This document shows positions 1 to 11,799 of a stretch of 64,000 nt of DNA, one piece after another (within the stretch, counting starts at the first letter, position 1; every line of letters begins with the position of its first letter). A program made the translations under genes and the position numbers. Under the pieces are notes generated by a model that was not told where the DNA came from, ran no database searches, and saw only the letters and a list, made by a program, of their open reading frames with translations. The DNA lies in the NCBI GenBank assembly GCA_031213475.1, contig JARUPZ010000013.1, positions 2,379,231 to 2,443,230 on the forward strand. The letters are read 5' to 3'. The DNA comes from Nereocystis luetkeana (taxonomy: Eukaryota; Sar; Phaeophyceae; Laminariales; Laminariaceae).

Positions 1-1435
1 TTACGACTTCGCAGCCCCCACCCCGCTTCGACAAAGGGTTGGCAAGCAGTAGTCCACGGTTTACTCCTCGTTACATTTTCTTTTCTCGAGAAATTCCCCA
101 CGCTGTCGGGAGCGGTTTTTCGTTTTTTTCGAACTGGCCCAACCAGCTTCGACAAAATGATGGATGGTCTACACCACGGTATCTCCTCACTACATCTTCA
201 CATTCCGATACATTTCCCCTTGCTTCAGCCGGGGTTAGCAGTAGGGTTTTAGGCTATAACATTAACTAGTGTATTTCAACCATTTGGTCGGAACCGGGCA
301 AAGGTCTATGCAACCTTCAGAGGTGCTGCATCACCTCCCTCCCACTGCTGTGTGTCACTGCTGCGCCACATTAACAGATGGTAGTCCCGCCCTGTGTATG
401 TATTTTTATGGTCGCTTTCACCACGCCTGTCGTGGCGGGGGTGGGGGTCCTTCGGTAAAAATGACAACACGGAAAGTGTTCCATGTTTTGTTTCCGTTTT
501 GTTTTGTATTGTTTAGTATATGGGTGTTTTTTTGGCAACTATTAATAATTGTCTGCGGGGTTCGTTCGTTCGTGCATGCATGCATGCATGCTTGCATGGC
601 GCTCATTTTGTGCGCTCGGAGTTTTGCATGTTGCGTTGTTTCTACTGTAGGAGATGCGCTCGTGAACCAAAACAATGGTTGCTAAATTTTAGTGTTATCA
701 ACCATCCACGAGGCAGCGGCACGGGTAGGAGCGGCAGCGGCACGGGTAGGAACATGTTGCGTCCGTGCCGCGCGACTCCCCATCGTAACTCGGACACCAT
801 TTTGTAGAACATCGCTCCCCAATCACGCGGTGACCGGCGCTGTACTAGTCTCTTTGCATCGTCGATTTTATCCCCGTCTGAAGTCCCCGAAAACGTCAAG
901 GTGCGTCCGGTTCACCGCCCGATGGGCAGTGGATAAATTCGTTGATGTGGACGGACGCCGACACTTTCGCGGGTGGGAGTGACATATTTTCATTCCCCCC
1001 ACGCCGTTAATAGCCGAATGGCAGTTCACGAATCAAATCGAACCCTGGAGAGGTTGAGGTGAGACCTGTGAAGATAGGATCACTGTCGCTGGGAATTCGC
1101 GCAGCCGCGTAGTCGTGACTGTTTTTTGTATTTTGCGTGGCGCTGGTTAATTTCGAGGTTCTGGATAATCGTGTACGTAATGCGTATGTACGAATCTCGG
1201 TTTTCGTTCGGTCGAAGCAGCCTCAGTCGTAGGTCCAGGCTTCAGCCAGCTCGAACTCGGTCCCTTTTTGTTTTGGCGCAGAAGTGCACATCTGGAAACT
1301 AGCATGACCTCGTAGTAGGCTGTTGGCTCCAAGAGCAAACCTGTTGTGGCGTCGGCATGGATACCCAGCTGCAAAAAAAAGACGGAACGATCAAGACGAT
1401 ATCGCTCGCCGTGTGCTTCGTGTAGCGGTGCCTCT

Positions 1436-2312
1436 CATCCGCCTTACCGCTGGTGCTATAGGTAAAAACGTTCCGGATTTCCAGTCGCTTTTGCAGGCGT
1501 GCGTGACGGGTACAGGGGGCAGAACACTCAAGACTGTAACGATAGCGTTATCTGCCTCGTGAAGGGAGCTCGGTTGGTCCCACAAGAAAGGCCGTCGCAC
1601 CTCGGATAGATCATCGATTTTCACTTCGATTATCTCGATATTTCCGAGCAGACGGGTCCCTGATCTGTATGACCTATATAGCTCAATTTGCCGGGTGGGA
1701 GCCGTATAACCATCGTGATCTGAGACATGTTTCCCGAGTTGGATGTTTACCATACATATCCTGAACAGCACCTGAGAACGGCAGGTGAGGGACTAAATGA
1801 TCTAAACGATGTATCCGTAGATTATCTAAATGATCTATCTGTAGATGATCTAAACGATATATCTGTAGATGATATAAATAATCTATCTGTAGATGATATC
1901 AATGATATAAATGATATATCTGAGGTTGATCTAGATGCTATATCTGTAGATGATCTAGATGATATCTGTAGATGATCTAGACTATATATCTGTAGATGAT
2001 CTGTATGACATATCTGTAGATGATCTATTAATATATGATATTCCTGTAGGTATATGTAGATGATGTATCTGTCGATGATCTATATGTAGATGACGAAGAT
2101 GATATATCTGTAGATGATGTATATTATCTATCTGTAGATGATTTAGATCATATATCTGTCTATCTGTCCGACGTTTGGACAATTTTCCAAAAATAGATTA
2201 AACCGAAGTGGTACCCCCTCTGATCCTCATCCGCCTTGCTTATCTCTGTTGCCTTGCTTGAAAAAATTGCGGGTTTCCAGTCGCTTCTGGAGGCGTGCGT
2301 GACGGATACAGG
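1436..2312. repeat. Dispersed duplicate of an ~85-bp block
   Basis: Two copies, about 1436-1530 and 2221-2312, share CATCCGCCTT, TTTCCAGTCGCTT and GGCGTGCGTGACGG in the same order and orientation. They lie on either side of the 1795-2165 satellite. Nothing suggests coding. Confidence 0.6.
1795..2165. repeat. Minisatellite of TATCTGTAGATGATCTA-like units
   Basis: About twenty degenerate copies of a 12-24 bp unit built from TCTGTAGATGAT and GATCTA. On the + strand one frame reads as a D/L/N/I/S repeat because no stop falls in the unit. That is a by-product of the repeat, not a gene. Short islands of the same motif recur near 7575-7640, 47700-47935, 49370-49400, 56660-56800 and 63405-63495. Confidence 0.85.
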
Positions 2313-3483
2313 GGCCATTGACTTCGGGCGATCAGGCGCCACCGGCCTTTCGAAGCAGGTGCACGTGAAAACGATCGTGGCAAAAAAAGACGATGCTAGA
2401 AATAGGCCGTGTTGGTATGGTGGCGTTGTGAGAAGGCTGTGGAAGCGCGCCCGGCGCGACATCTAGTGGTGTGATGTGATTTGGTGACGCTTTCGAGTTG
2501 CAGAGTCCCTCGTATTTGAGACGCTTGCATAACTCCTCTATGACCGTACCCCGTGTCTCTGGGGACGGTCTATGCGAGATGAGTGTGGGATAGTTTCCCC
2601 AGCGGCGTGAGGGTTGAGTGCGTTGTAAGTGGCCTTGTTGGAGGTTACCCCAGCGCCGACGGCAGCGCTCGCTCGCGTAACGCTAGTCAGTGGAAGCGGG
2701 CCCTTTCCTGGTTTGTTGGAACCCCAGTGGTGTGCCCGCGTACGTACGTGGTTATACTTTGGAAGTATGTATACCACACCTCGGCCAGATAGATCATGAT
2801 CTAGATGATCTAGGTGGTCTAGTTCCTCACCTGCCGTTCTGAGAGGTTGAGCAGGGTCTGCATAGTACAGATGATCCAGTCCAGGAAACTTGTGCTATTG
2901 ATAGGCCGTGCAGACTGCACGGACCCGATCCGGTAACATGAGGTAAACCCTGCTAGATCCAGAAAACTCTCCCTCGCAATATCTGGATCGCGAAGTGGTA
3001 GTTGCAGCTCTGACCGAGGTGTGAAAGTGTAGACTATTCGGCTTCGCACGGTTTTCTCGAAAAGAGTTGTGCGTTTCTGACTTTTGCGAATACCCTAGCA
3101 CCTACGTGCCGCGTCACCGCGACTTCCTTTTTTGGATCGCTATCAGCCCCGGAACGCTAGGGGTGGAAGGGAGTCCAGAGAGCATCCCTGCCGCAGCCGG
3201 TTTTCTCCGGTCATAGCCGCGCAGCTGCGGTGTCTGCCGTCTGCGTCCGCTGTAGGTTCCCGGCTCGCTTGCATTCAACACGGCAGATGGGCTGGGCTTT
3301 GTTTGGTACGGAACCATCGTAAGTGGACGCGCCAGGAGCCTCCCAGTCGAGAGCAAATACTCCCCACTGCGGGCTCAGGCGCTGAGCAAGCCACCATGAA
3401 ATTTACGCCCGCGGTGCAGACCACGAGTTTTCAACAGCTCTGCACCGAAAAATCGGCGCCCACCCGAACCAGAATGTTTACGT

Positions 3484-3990
3484 CTCCCATGTAACACCCC
3501 ATCTATCTCTCGGCCAGTCGCCATGAACTCCCCCCCCCCCCCCCTTCCCCTCTCCCCCCGCCAACGTCTGCCATGCGTAACCCCTTCCCCCTCTCGGCCG
3601 TCCGCCGTGACCCCCCCCCCCTACGGCATCTCCCATGGGCAACGCGTTCCCCCTCGTCACTGCGAACGTCTTCCGCTCGGCCAACGTGAACCCACCCCAC
3701 CCCCCTTCCCGCCTCCGCGAAACCTCCCCCCCCCTCCACAACGCCTCACATGTTGCAACCCCTTCCACCTCTAGGTCGGCCATCGTAACCCCTCTCCCCC
3801 CGACCCCGACCCTCCCGCCCCCAACGCCTTCCCTGCGCAACCCCTTCCACCTCTCGGCCGACCACCCCCTTCACCGCCGTGACCCTTCTCCGCCCGCCCT
3901 AACGCCTCCCATGCGCAATCCCGTCCACCTCTTGGCCGGCCACCGTGAACCCTTACCCCCCCCCCCCCCCCCCCCCCCTCCCCCCCCACG
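3484..3990. repeat. C-rich degenerate minisatellite before MCM8 exon
   Basis: Tandem units of about 60-80 bp contain CTCCCATG, GCAACCCCTTCCACCTCT and CGGCC, separated by C-tracts of variable length. The last C-tract runs straight into the acceptor at 3995-3996, so this repeat supplies the pyrimidine tract for the MCM8 exon. Confidence 0.8.
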
Positions 3991-3996
3991 AGACAG

Positions 3997-4140
3997 GTCC
4001 GCGTCTTCGTCGCCGCGGTCACCAAGCGTGCGTCCCAGAAGGGTTCGGCCCTGTTCCCACGACAAGAGCTCTTGCAGATCGCCAACGACCTGGCCCTCGC
4101 GATCCCCGACTTCGAGAGCTTTTTGGACGTTCTGAGACAG
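3997..4140 (+). CDS. MCM8: MCM8, penultimate exon (C-terminal winged-helix region)
   Basis: MCM8 is an AAA+ DNA helicase of the MCM family that works with MCM9 in homologous recombination and interstrand-crosslink repair. This 48-codon exon lies between a C-tract plus ACAG acceptor and a GTTGGG donor, phase 0 at both ends. It reads FVAAVTKRASQKGSALFPRQ, then LLQIANDLALAIPDFESFLD. This matches the pattern at the very end of MCM8, where a short helical domain (F-x-x-A-L...R...LRQIAKEL....DFE.F) precedes the closing LLKKG motif. The exon at 5658 supplies that ending in frame. The AAA+ core is upstream, outside the recognised exons. The family call rests on the C-terminal signature only. Confidence 0.88.
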
Positions 4141-4467
4141 GTTGGGGGCAAGGCGTGTGTGCGGTTCGTCCGGCGTTTTTTTTTCGTGGTCCGACTAGTT
4201 TTTGGTATTGGCATTCCGTATCCGTCCGAAATATGGAATGTTTTTCATTTTTTTCGGGTTCGGCTGGTTGGGTTGGGGTCCATCGCGCACCGGCCGCGCG
4301 GCGAAGACCCACAGGGACTAGGAATTATTGGCCGCTGTAGTGTCATCAGACGTATTAAAGGTTGTTTGGGGGCCCCAGAAAGAAACGGTGCAACGCTACC
4401 GCACGCATTATTTTGGGTTTTCGTCGAGCCGAACATAGACGTGTGGGTGTGATTCATTCCCCGAGGG

Positions 4468-4582
4468 ATTTGCGCCCGACGAGGGAGTACCGACGGGTGT
4501 GGTTTTACGGAATGGTGGGCATGACTCTTGCGCCCGACGAGGGATTACCGACGGGTGTGGTTTTACGGAATGGTGGGCATGA
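4468..4582. repeat. 57-bp tandem duplication
   Basis: Two nearly identical consecutive units contain CGCCCGACGAGGGA, ACCGACGGGTGTGGTTTTAC and GGAATGGTGGGCATGACTC. The only clear differences are single bases. Confidence 0.9.
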
Positions 4583-4921
4583 CTCCTGTGTAGATGGTGT
4601 CGTACGCATCGCCGTCCGTGAACCACCACGACATAAGACATTGAAGTATGGAAATACCTCGTTTTTTCTGTGGCGTTTCAACCCCGTTGCAACAGTCACG
4701 ATAGTCCCAGTCTCGTTTATTTTGTTTTTCGTCGGTGGGTGGGTGCAGTGGTGAAAAACGTAGTCCTTCTCTTGCTGCTTACCGCTAACGTTGAAATGAT
4801 CCCAGTCTATTTTAATTATTTTGTCACCGAAAAGTGGGTGCATTTTGGAAATCCCTCCATAATTCTCGAGCATTTCAGGAAAAATACGTGGGTGTGTGTT
4901 GAGCGACGTTTTATATGGCCC

Positions 4922-5600
4922 CGACTACGGCCATGCATGATAAATGAGTACCCCGGCCGGTGAAAACCCGACGTGCTCCGTCCCGGCATTTTAGGGGTGC
5001 GAGGGTCCATGGGCATACGACTACGGCCATGCATGAGATCGAGTGTATCCCTCCTATCGAGTACCCCCCCCCCCTTTTACGTGGCATGGGTTGGGTTGGC
5101 GTCGGTTGGCAACCACGCTATAAAACATGCCGCTCACTACGTGAGCGAGGCAACCAGGGCACCAATTGTTTGTTTGTGTGCGTCTTTGTTTCCTTGGCGG
5201 TCGGTCACAGCTGGCGATCGAGTTTGTATCATTTATGCGGGGGGGAGAACCTTTTCTCCGCACAAAAGGAATGATCGTAGCACGTGCCAGGTAGTGCTTA
5301 TGGTGAGCCAACCACGGGACAGATACATACCATGGTAGTCCCCTCATTGCTGTCTCTGGAAGTGGCCACGCCGGAAATGAAATTCACTCATTGAAACTGT
5401 AATCCATATGCAAGTCCGCCGTACAAACGGTTCTGAGTAGGATGCAGCTCACTCCTCATGCGACCTCACGGCGCCTCGCGCTCGGTACAAGCAATGCTTG
5501 CCTGGTCGGTCAAGACCTGACGTGCTCCGTCCCGGCATTGTAGGGATGCGAGGGTCTTTGGTCATACCACTACGGCCATGCATGATGTCGAGTCCCCCCC
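4922..5600 (+). repeat. Long C-tailed repeat, one partial and one full-length copy
   Basis: The 5086-5600 copy begins GGGTTGGCGTCGGTTGGCAA and continues through GCTCACTACGTGAG, GGCGGTCGGTCACAG, TGAAACTGTAATCCATATGC, CCTGGTCGGTCAAGACC and CGTCCCGGCATTGTAGGGAT. It ends CTACGGCCATGCATGATGTC plus a C-tract. The 4922-5060 piece is the last third only. This family occurs in about fifteen places in the window, mostly inside Dicer introns. Confidence 0.85.
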
Positions 5601-5657
5601 CGCCCCCACCCTCTCCCTTGCCCCCCTCCCCCCCCCGCACCGGCGGCCGTTCGGCAG

Positions 5658-5750
5658 GAGTGCTACCTTTTGAAGAAAGGCCCGCGGCTGTTTCAGCTGC
5701 AGACGTCGGACTTTTCACAAGCTGGAAACTCTCAGTTTTCCCAGCGATAA
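5658..5750 (+). CDS. MCM8: MCM8, terminal exon with stop codon
   Basis: The frame is 30 codons plus TAA (5748-5750). It starts ECYLLKKGPRLFQLQTS and ends SQFSQR. Joined to the previous exon it gives ...FLDVLRQ-ECYLLKKGPRLFQLQ, the closing motif of MCM8 proteins (G-Y-L-L-K-K-G-P-x-x-Y-Q-L-Q). The phase 0 junction agrees. The tail after LQTS is about 14 residues longer than I would expect in animals. No classic AATAAA lies right after the stop, and the poly(A) site could not be placed. Confidence 0.92.
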   Translation, partial: ECYLLKKGPRLFQLQTSDFSQAGNSQFSQR

Positions 5751-6198
5751 TCCGTGAAGCACTTTTTGGACCGCAGTAAGTCCCGCTTTTGGGGGCGACA
5801 TGCTTATAATTTGAGTGGTTCGCCCCCAAACGCGTCTGCGGTTTGCCCTAAAAGGGCTACTGACTGCACTGTACACGTCTCCATGTAAGGTGTGCCCGAA
5901 ATGGGGGTGCAGTCCTGCAGCAGTAGGAGGGTTTTGGCGGGAAACACACTCGGAAAATAGTGTGGGATGTGTTTCCGCAGGTATAATAAGGGCTAAGAAC
6001 TGAACCGCGCCCACGTACAAGTACTTTGGGGACATGTTCCTCGGGATTAGGGTGCGATCGTTTTTGCATTAGCGAAAAAAAGTCGACGAAAAAAATGGAG
6101 AGAACCGCCCGCGGGCGGCTTTCGTTCACCCCGTTGCGTTTCTTGTAGAGTTACCGTACTTGGTGTATTTAGGCATATTGTGTTGAAGCCGTACGTGA

Positions 6199-6490
6199 CC
6201 AGTAGAGCACTGCTGAGCCATGCTACGGGGTAGAGGAGATACGTTTACCGGCAAATACTGTGTGACAGTAGGGTGCTGCGGCGACCAGTAGGGTGCTGCT
6301 GAGCCATGCCGAGGGGTAGAGGGGATACGTTTACCGGTAAATGCCGTGTGACAGTAGTAGGGTACTGCAGCGGCCAGTAGTGTGCTGCTGAGCGATGCCA
6401 CGGGGTAGAAGGGATACGTGTACCGGTAAATACTGTGTGACAGTAGTAGGGTACTGTGGCGGCCAATAGGGTGCTGCTGAGCCATGCCAT
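6199..6490. repeat. 85-90 bp tandem repeat, about 3.3 units
   Basis: Units begin near 6199, 6284, 6374 and 6463 with CCAGTAG or CCAATAG. They carry GCTGCTGAGCCATGCC, GGGGTAGAGGGGATACG, TTACCGGTAAAT and GTGTGACAGTAG. TTTACCGGTAAA is itself palindromic. The open - strand frames here are repeat artefacts. Confidence 0.9.
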
Positions 6491-6619
6491 GGTCGGGGGG
6501 GGGGCTTTCTGGGTCCTAATGCTGGTATCTGACGGAGCCCCCCATTCGAGAAGCTACACAACATCTTGGCATTCATTTGTGTGCTGTACGATGTATCCGC
6601 TCTATTGTTTCTGATGCAG

Positions 6620-6735
6620 CGCCCTTTCTTCCGCCGGTGACCACCGAGGGCTGCGTGGCGACGGCCGCGGGTCCCCGGGCGGTCCGGCGGCGCTCGGGAG
6701 AGCCGGTGGCCCCGCGGGGCATACCAACCACTCAA
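6620..6735. other. GC-rich patch, no gene assigned
   Basis: A sharp GC-rich island (CGGCCGCGGGTCCCCGGGCG) stands out from its surroundings. It is open on both strands for a short distance, and a GTGAGTACG donor-like site lies on the - strand near 6750. I could not match it to any family or join it to other exons. It may be a small exon or a chance GC-rich segment. Confidence 0.2.
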
Positions 6736-8769
6736 GCGGTCGTACTCACAGCTGGCGTATTCGCAACCATTTAATAAAAATACGAACAGACTTTGAAGCT
6801 CCTAAACGATGTCATGACTCTGCATACTACTGTACTACCGAGCGGTACTTATTGGCAATAAGGATTACACGCTATTACGGGTGCCCATAGCAATTAGGAC
6901 CCGTCGTATACACAAAAGACTATCTTTTCCAGCATTTTTCACCAAGGATGTTTGGGCCTGATTGCTGTGTTCCCCCGCAATAGCGACAGCACACACACGC
7001 TCGGACGAAACCCCACCCTGATTTTATCTCGACAACGTGGAAGGGGCGCAAACACCGAGCGATACATGAGCCCAATACGGGAATATCTCGACGATATATA
7101 TTTTTCCTAGCGCCGCCATTTTTCCGTTGTGTTGGGGTGCCCCGCCCCCCCCCGTTAGTTTCGGAGGAGGTATGCTATCTTATCACCCGGGTTCGGTACG
7201 GTGTGCTATACCAAGAATAATAGCCCATGGGATTGTTCACGGGGTAGTTGAGCGTGCAGTAAGTGTTGGGCGTTTTCCATTTTTGTTTTTCGGGTGAAGT
7301 GTGTAGAGCTATGTAGCTCCTCATGTTCGGAGCTTGACAAAAACCACAAACCCCCCTCCGCTCTTCCGTGGCAAGGTGTGACTCCAAGATGGGGGTGAAT
7401 CTATCTGGACACGTCGGAGGGACAAGGCAGATACATTCCTGATGTATGTGATATGATTGTACTTTAGGCTGGTGTTGCCGGTGTCGGTCCTTCAAAATCT
7501 GCTCGCATGTATCATGCAGAGGTCGCGTTTCATGTGTCTTGTGCAGACCCTAGGCAACCTCTCATAACGGCAGGCGAGGAACTACAGCAGATCATCTATC
7601 CGTAGATAGATAGATCGCGATCTATTTATCTGATATAGCTGGCCTACGTCTGGTAGATTGTAGTTTCGCGCCAAATAATAACACTGGCGTGCTGTTTCCC
7701 GTTTGTGTGTGTGTGTGTGTGTTTTTTTTTTTCCGTTGCACGGCGGTACGAACGACAGCAGCTACACTGACTGGTAGATTAGATAGCGATGCCTCGTGGT
7801 GGCGTGTTTTTTTAAAATATTTTTTTCGTCGGCGCTCGGAACTGCCCGCTGTCGTTTTGCTCGCCGCCGTTTGCTGGACGATTTTTCGCGTCGTGTAGCC
7901 GAGGGGCGTCTTTATGGCCCGGGTGGCTCCGCGATGGCAGCCTTCCGTGGGTTTGACGGGGGGTTTTTCCCTTCGGCCTCCAACGGATTCTGGAAATCAA
8001 TGCGCGTTGTTGCTTGTTCGTTTTGGTGGGTTGTTGTGCTGCTGCTGCAATTTCGTGATTTCCGTAGACCCCGCAAGCTTCAGATGTTCGACCAAGGCTA
8101 CGATAACGGGCGGTGTACCTCGCGATCTTGGAGCAACGAGATTGGGCCACTAACGCGCGAGTGGCCTTGTACCTTACTAAGAAACGGAGGCATCATTTTA
8201 TAAAGTTATGAAATACGTCAGCCGTGAGTTCGACTGATTTCAATAGTTGATACTCAACTGTGCAAGCTGCGTAATACCTGGTACGTCTCGTCTATATCCC
8301 ATTTTTTACTGAATTTACAAATTGTATAATAAGCCGTTCGCGCGTATTCTATTTGTATTTCCTTGTCAAGGATGTAGGCCAGTGACTCCCCTGGATGCTA
8401 CCCGGGTCAACAGGACAATTTACATATTATTTGCAGTATTTTGCTCGCGAACAAAGTTTTTTTTTTCCAGAAATAAACAAAACCTACAGTCGTGGCTTTT
8501 TTTCGTGTTGTCATGATGACGCACAACCCTGCCAAATTTCGTTTCGAACGCTCCAAAGCCGAAATTCCACAAGTAGTTGCGAACGTGCAAAGTTTTGGCT
8601 GTCGCTGGAACCAGTGCGTAGTTGCAATACTTCGTTGGCGTGGCGGAACATCCAATTAGAGACCAAGACTATCAACAGTAGCAGTGCGGTTAGGGGTGAC
8701 TAGAAGTCGTCGATTAGTTATTGGCAGGATAGGTATTTAAAGTTACTTATGCGTGTGGCATTTTTTTCG

Positions 8770-9610
8770 GAATTTACTTCGATGGAGATGAAAAAAAAAT
8801 CCATGGAAGTTGGATGGAAGGTGGATTTGCTTCCATGGGAGTAAAGAATAGAGCCCATGGAACGTTCCGGCAAGTGTTCTTGCATACAAGTTGGATTTTT
8901 ATTCCACGGAAGTTGTGTAAAGATCCATGGAATCTGCGTCAATGGGATACTCCACCAATTCCCTACTGCCCTGCTCCCGCTTGGTATGGTACCCTGACCC
9001 CGCGGTGGGCCCTTCCAATTTGGCACCCTGCTCCCACTCACTAGGTGCGAAAATATAATTAGCGCCCCGCAAGAGCCGCCGGAGGCCCACCAGTCACCCT
9101 GTGATCCGAGGAGCCACGGAAGTAATCGCACTCCCACCGAAGAAAATAAACTTCCTGCATGGAAAAGTAGTTTTTTGCTTCCTCCATGGAAGAAACATTT
9201 CCAAAACACATTCGCGGAAGCAAAATTTACTTCCATGGAAGCCAAAATTGCTTCCATTGCTCCCATGGAAGCAAAATTCACTTCCATGGGAGTGATAATT
9301 ATTTCCCACGGAAAGACACAGATGAACTTCCGTAGAATTAGAATAATTTCCGCATGGAAGTAAACAATCTTCCGATGACGGTATGCTTTCTCTTCTCACA
9401 TCCACAATGACGTCTGTGGAAGCTGGTGGGGTCTCGTGGAAGTCAATGGCCGCTTCTACCGGGCGTTGTCGTGGAAGCTTCGGTTGATGGAAATTAGTGG
9501 AAGCTTCCACTTACACCAACAACTGTGGAAGTTTCCAAGTACTTCAATGGAAGGAAGTATATTGAAGTTCCACGGAGGTAAGATATCAGCTTTCATGGAG
9601 GAAGCAAGTT
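8770..9610. repeat. CCATGGAAG-rich short-period array
   Basis: Several dozen copies of CCATGGAAG or its complement CTTCCATGG are spaced irregularly at about 10-40 bp. They are densest at 9170-9300, where TTCCATGGAAG makes a self-complementary core. The middle (about 8940-9080) is a non-repeat segment flanked by two repeat blocks. A 189-codon - strand frame (9287-8718) and shorter + frames are produced by the unit and have no family resemblance. Confidence 0.8.
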
Positions 9611-9819
9611 CACTTCTGGGCACATGTTTGTCTTGAGTACCTGGTAGTCTTTTTAATTGTGGAGTGGTCCGAGGCCAGCCGTAAATATCAGGAGAATGTC
9701 CAACCGGTTGTGCTTTGCCCTCAAATACCCAACCGGTAGGAGTGGCTCCTCAAGTACACCTCGGCGCTCGTATTATTAAAAAGCGCTGCGAAAAAAATTG
9801 TGGTTAGACTACCTTGACC

Positions 9820-10275
9820 GACCGCCCCCTACACTAGATCCGAAACAGTGAGGCCGAAAGAGGCCTCGACGCGCCCCAAAAGACCGATCTCCTGACATAT
9901 TCGCTCGTTGCAACCGCTACGGCCCACGGTTGATCCGCGGTTAGTAGCGCATCTCCTCTACCGGAAGGCAAAATGTGAAAAACCTCACACGTCGCGATAT
10001 GTGCGTGGAATGCTGCACAACTCGCTGTTTCCCTAAAACGGGGCTGAGAGCGGGGGGGGGCCTTTCTCGTCCTCGCTTTGGGCTTTCGCTCCCAAGCGAA
10101 GATGCTATAGCGGGAGACCGCGGTTTGACCGGTTGACTGACCGCCCCTACGCTACAAGTAGCACATTGAGATGTTAGGAGACCGCGGTTTGACCCCCTTG
10201 ACTGACCGCCCCCTTACACAAAACTAGTATAATAAGGGCTAAAGAGGTTTGACGCGTCCAAAAAGACCGGCCTCC
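9820..10275. repeat. Palindromic GACCGCGGTTTGAC repeat, degenerate copies
   Basis: The core GGAGACCGCGGTTTGACC and its partner TTGACTGACCGCCCC occur several times in mixed orientation, with spacers such as TACACTAGATC and AAGTAGCACATTGAG. The same family recurs at 62090-62370. It looks like degenerate foldback elements. Confidence 0.65.
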
Positions 10276-10355
10276 TAGCACCCATGCTCCCAAGTCACTA
10301 CCGAGATTTCTCGGGGCGGGGCGGGGCCGTGCGCTACGGCGCGTTGCGGGCGCTT

Positions 10356-10487
10356 CTACTTTTTCCCTCCGCCGAAGAAGTTGCTGAGCATGTCTCCCAT
10401 GGCCTCTCCCGCGTCTTTGGTCGGCTTCTTGTCCGCCTTCTTGCCCACCGACGCGTCGGACACTTCTTTGTCAGCTGCGTCGAAAAC
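10356..10487 (-). CDS. Small plastid-targeted protein, last exon
   Basis: On the - strand a GGGAAG acceptor is followed by 43 codons and TAG (10358-10356). It reads VFDAADKEVSDASVGKKADK and ends DMLSNFFGGGKK. The content is charged, lysine-rich and soluble, with no membrane segment. Entry is phase 0, which fits the phase 0 exit of the exon at 17344. The joined text ...DLEQMFE-VFDAADKEV reads smoothly, and the total would be 133 residues. I do not recognise the family. Extra small exons inside the 6.9 kb intron cannot be excluded. Confidence 0.6.
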   Translation of the reverse strand, partial: VFDAADKEVSDASVGKKADKKPTKDAGEAMGDMLSNFFGGGKK

Positions 10488-11799
10488 CTTCCCAAGCGTG
10501 AGAGCGACAGTGAAAGAGAGAAATAGACATAAAGGGGTAGGAGTGAGATAGTCAAAGACAGAGCCATAGAGAGAAGGTCGGAGAAATAAAGGGACTGAGA
10601 GAGACACACAGAAAGGGAGGTAAGTGGGGAGAGGGCGCAATACCTGGTTCGGCGTTTACAGGTGTACATCGAGGGATGCATTAACTCGCGAGGTTTAAAT
10701 TTTTAATGTGGCCTGAACGGCGCGTCTAACGCCAAAACCAAACTAAAGTCTAACCACGGCTAGCTCCAGACCACTACCTACCACAGTCGCTTCGAAGCAC
10801 AACGGGCGTCGAACCACGACGAGAGTCGACCACTGACTATCCACAAGCGTCGAAACCCGACGAAAAAATCCCCAGGGAAGCCGGTGGCACCATAAATAGC
10901 ACCAACTACGCGGCGGGAAGGTGTAATCTGCGGCTGTTGCAACAAGCGGGTGCAATGGGGGGCCAAAAAACACACGCCACGTCGCTCGGGCCACATTGTG
11001 TTGGGGGGATCGAGCTACGAAGATCTAAGGGTTTCCCCCCGTTACAGCTTCGTGGCATGCGCCGAGCGCCGAAATCGGCACGGCTAACGCGCTCGGCGCG
11101 CCTCACGATCGATTCCCGTCTCTCGAAGGGTGCCCAAAGAGGGTGGGACGTCCAACAAAGGTTGGCGGCACCAGCGGCGTCGTGTACAAGTTATTACGGA
11201 TGCGGGCTTTTCATTTCGACGGGGGCCCAATGAATATGGGGCCCTTTCCCCGAAATGCCTGAAGCGTCCGCCGTTCGCGTCGCGGTTCCGACAGGAAGGC
11301 ACGATGACCAGCGACGTTTAGGTTCGGCCCATAAGACCCCACCAACGCCCACAAATTGACGAGCGTAAAAAAATTTCCTGCTGCGCGAGATCCTAGCGAC
11401 ACCATATACTACGTACCAGGTTTTACAAGTATTTTTACTTTTCTACTCCGGCCGCGGGTGTTTTCTCTCGCGCCCGGCAGCGCGGCACGGAGGGGGTTCG
11501 CGTATACACCACGGCACAAGTGAGGGTCCCGGCCGGGCTCTGCGGCGCGTGCTCTGGGCCTCCATAGTCGCGAAATCTGGCAAGTGATCGCGGGGAGGCC
11601 GTCCGTCCAGCTAGGGCCAAGCAGGTCGATGGAAACCCCAAGCTATCCATTTTGCATGTTTTCACCCCGCTGCCGTGTGCTGCGGTTCCTGAATTACCGT
11701 AGCCCATTGCAGGTCTTGAAGAATAGGCAGCCATGGCACAACAGTCGCGCTTCAAGCTCTTTGCCTTTGTAAAATACACCAACGATGCTGCTTCGTGTG

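Larger units (their letters stand above)
1..3996. other. Upstream part / intron of MCM8, no exon recognised
   Basis: I found no exon I can defend here, although the MCM8 AAA+ core and the exon before 3997 must lie upstream, either here or outside the window. The stretch holds a GTAGAT/GATCTA satellite at 1795-2165, a C-rich minisatellite at 3484-3990, and a duplicated block of about 85 bp (about 1436-1530 and 2221-2312) sharing the core TTTCCAGTCGCTT. The block near 1225-1290 resembles the tandem units at 62.6-63.1 kb. Open frames in this stretch are short and have no family resemblance. Confidence 0.5.
4141..5657 (+). other. Last intron of MCM8
   Basis: The intron joins CAG|GTTGGG (4141) to GGCAG|GAG (5658). 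It contains a 57-bp tandem duplication (4468-4582) and two pieces of the long C-tailed repeat (4922-5060, 5086-5600). The long repeat's terminal C-tract ends just before the acceptor and again acts as the pyrimidine tract. No further exon was seen. Confidence 0.8.
5751..10355. other. Intergenic region between convergent genes
   Basis: MCM8 (+) ends at 5750 and the plastid-protein gene (-) ends at 10356. The 4.6 kb between them holds half of a TTAA-type MITE (about 5795-5875), an 85-90 bp tandem array (6199-6490), a GC-rich patch (about 6620-6735) with no convincing exon, a CA/T microsatellite (7705-7732), the CCATGG-rich array (8770-9610) and a palindromic GACCGCGG repeat (9820-10275). No protein family is recognisable in any frame. 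Confidence 0.6.

Noticed and set aside
3132..3494. 120-codon + frame, and text PGTLGVEGSPESIPAAAG near 3146 as a possible MCM8 exon
   Set aside because: No donor in a phase that fits the exon at 3997, and no MCM8-like residues.
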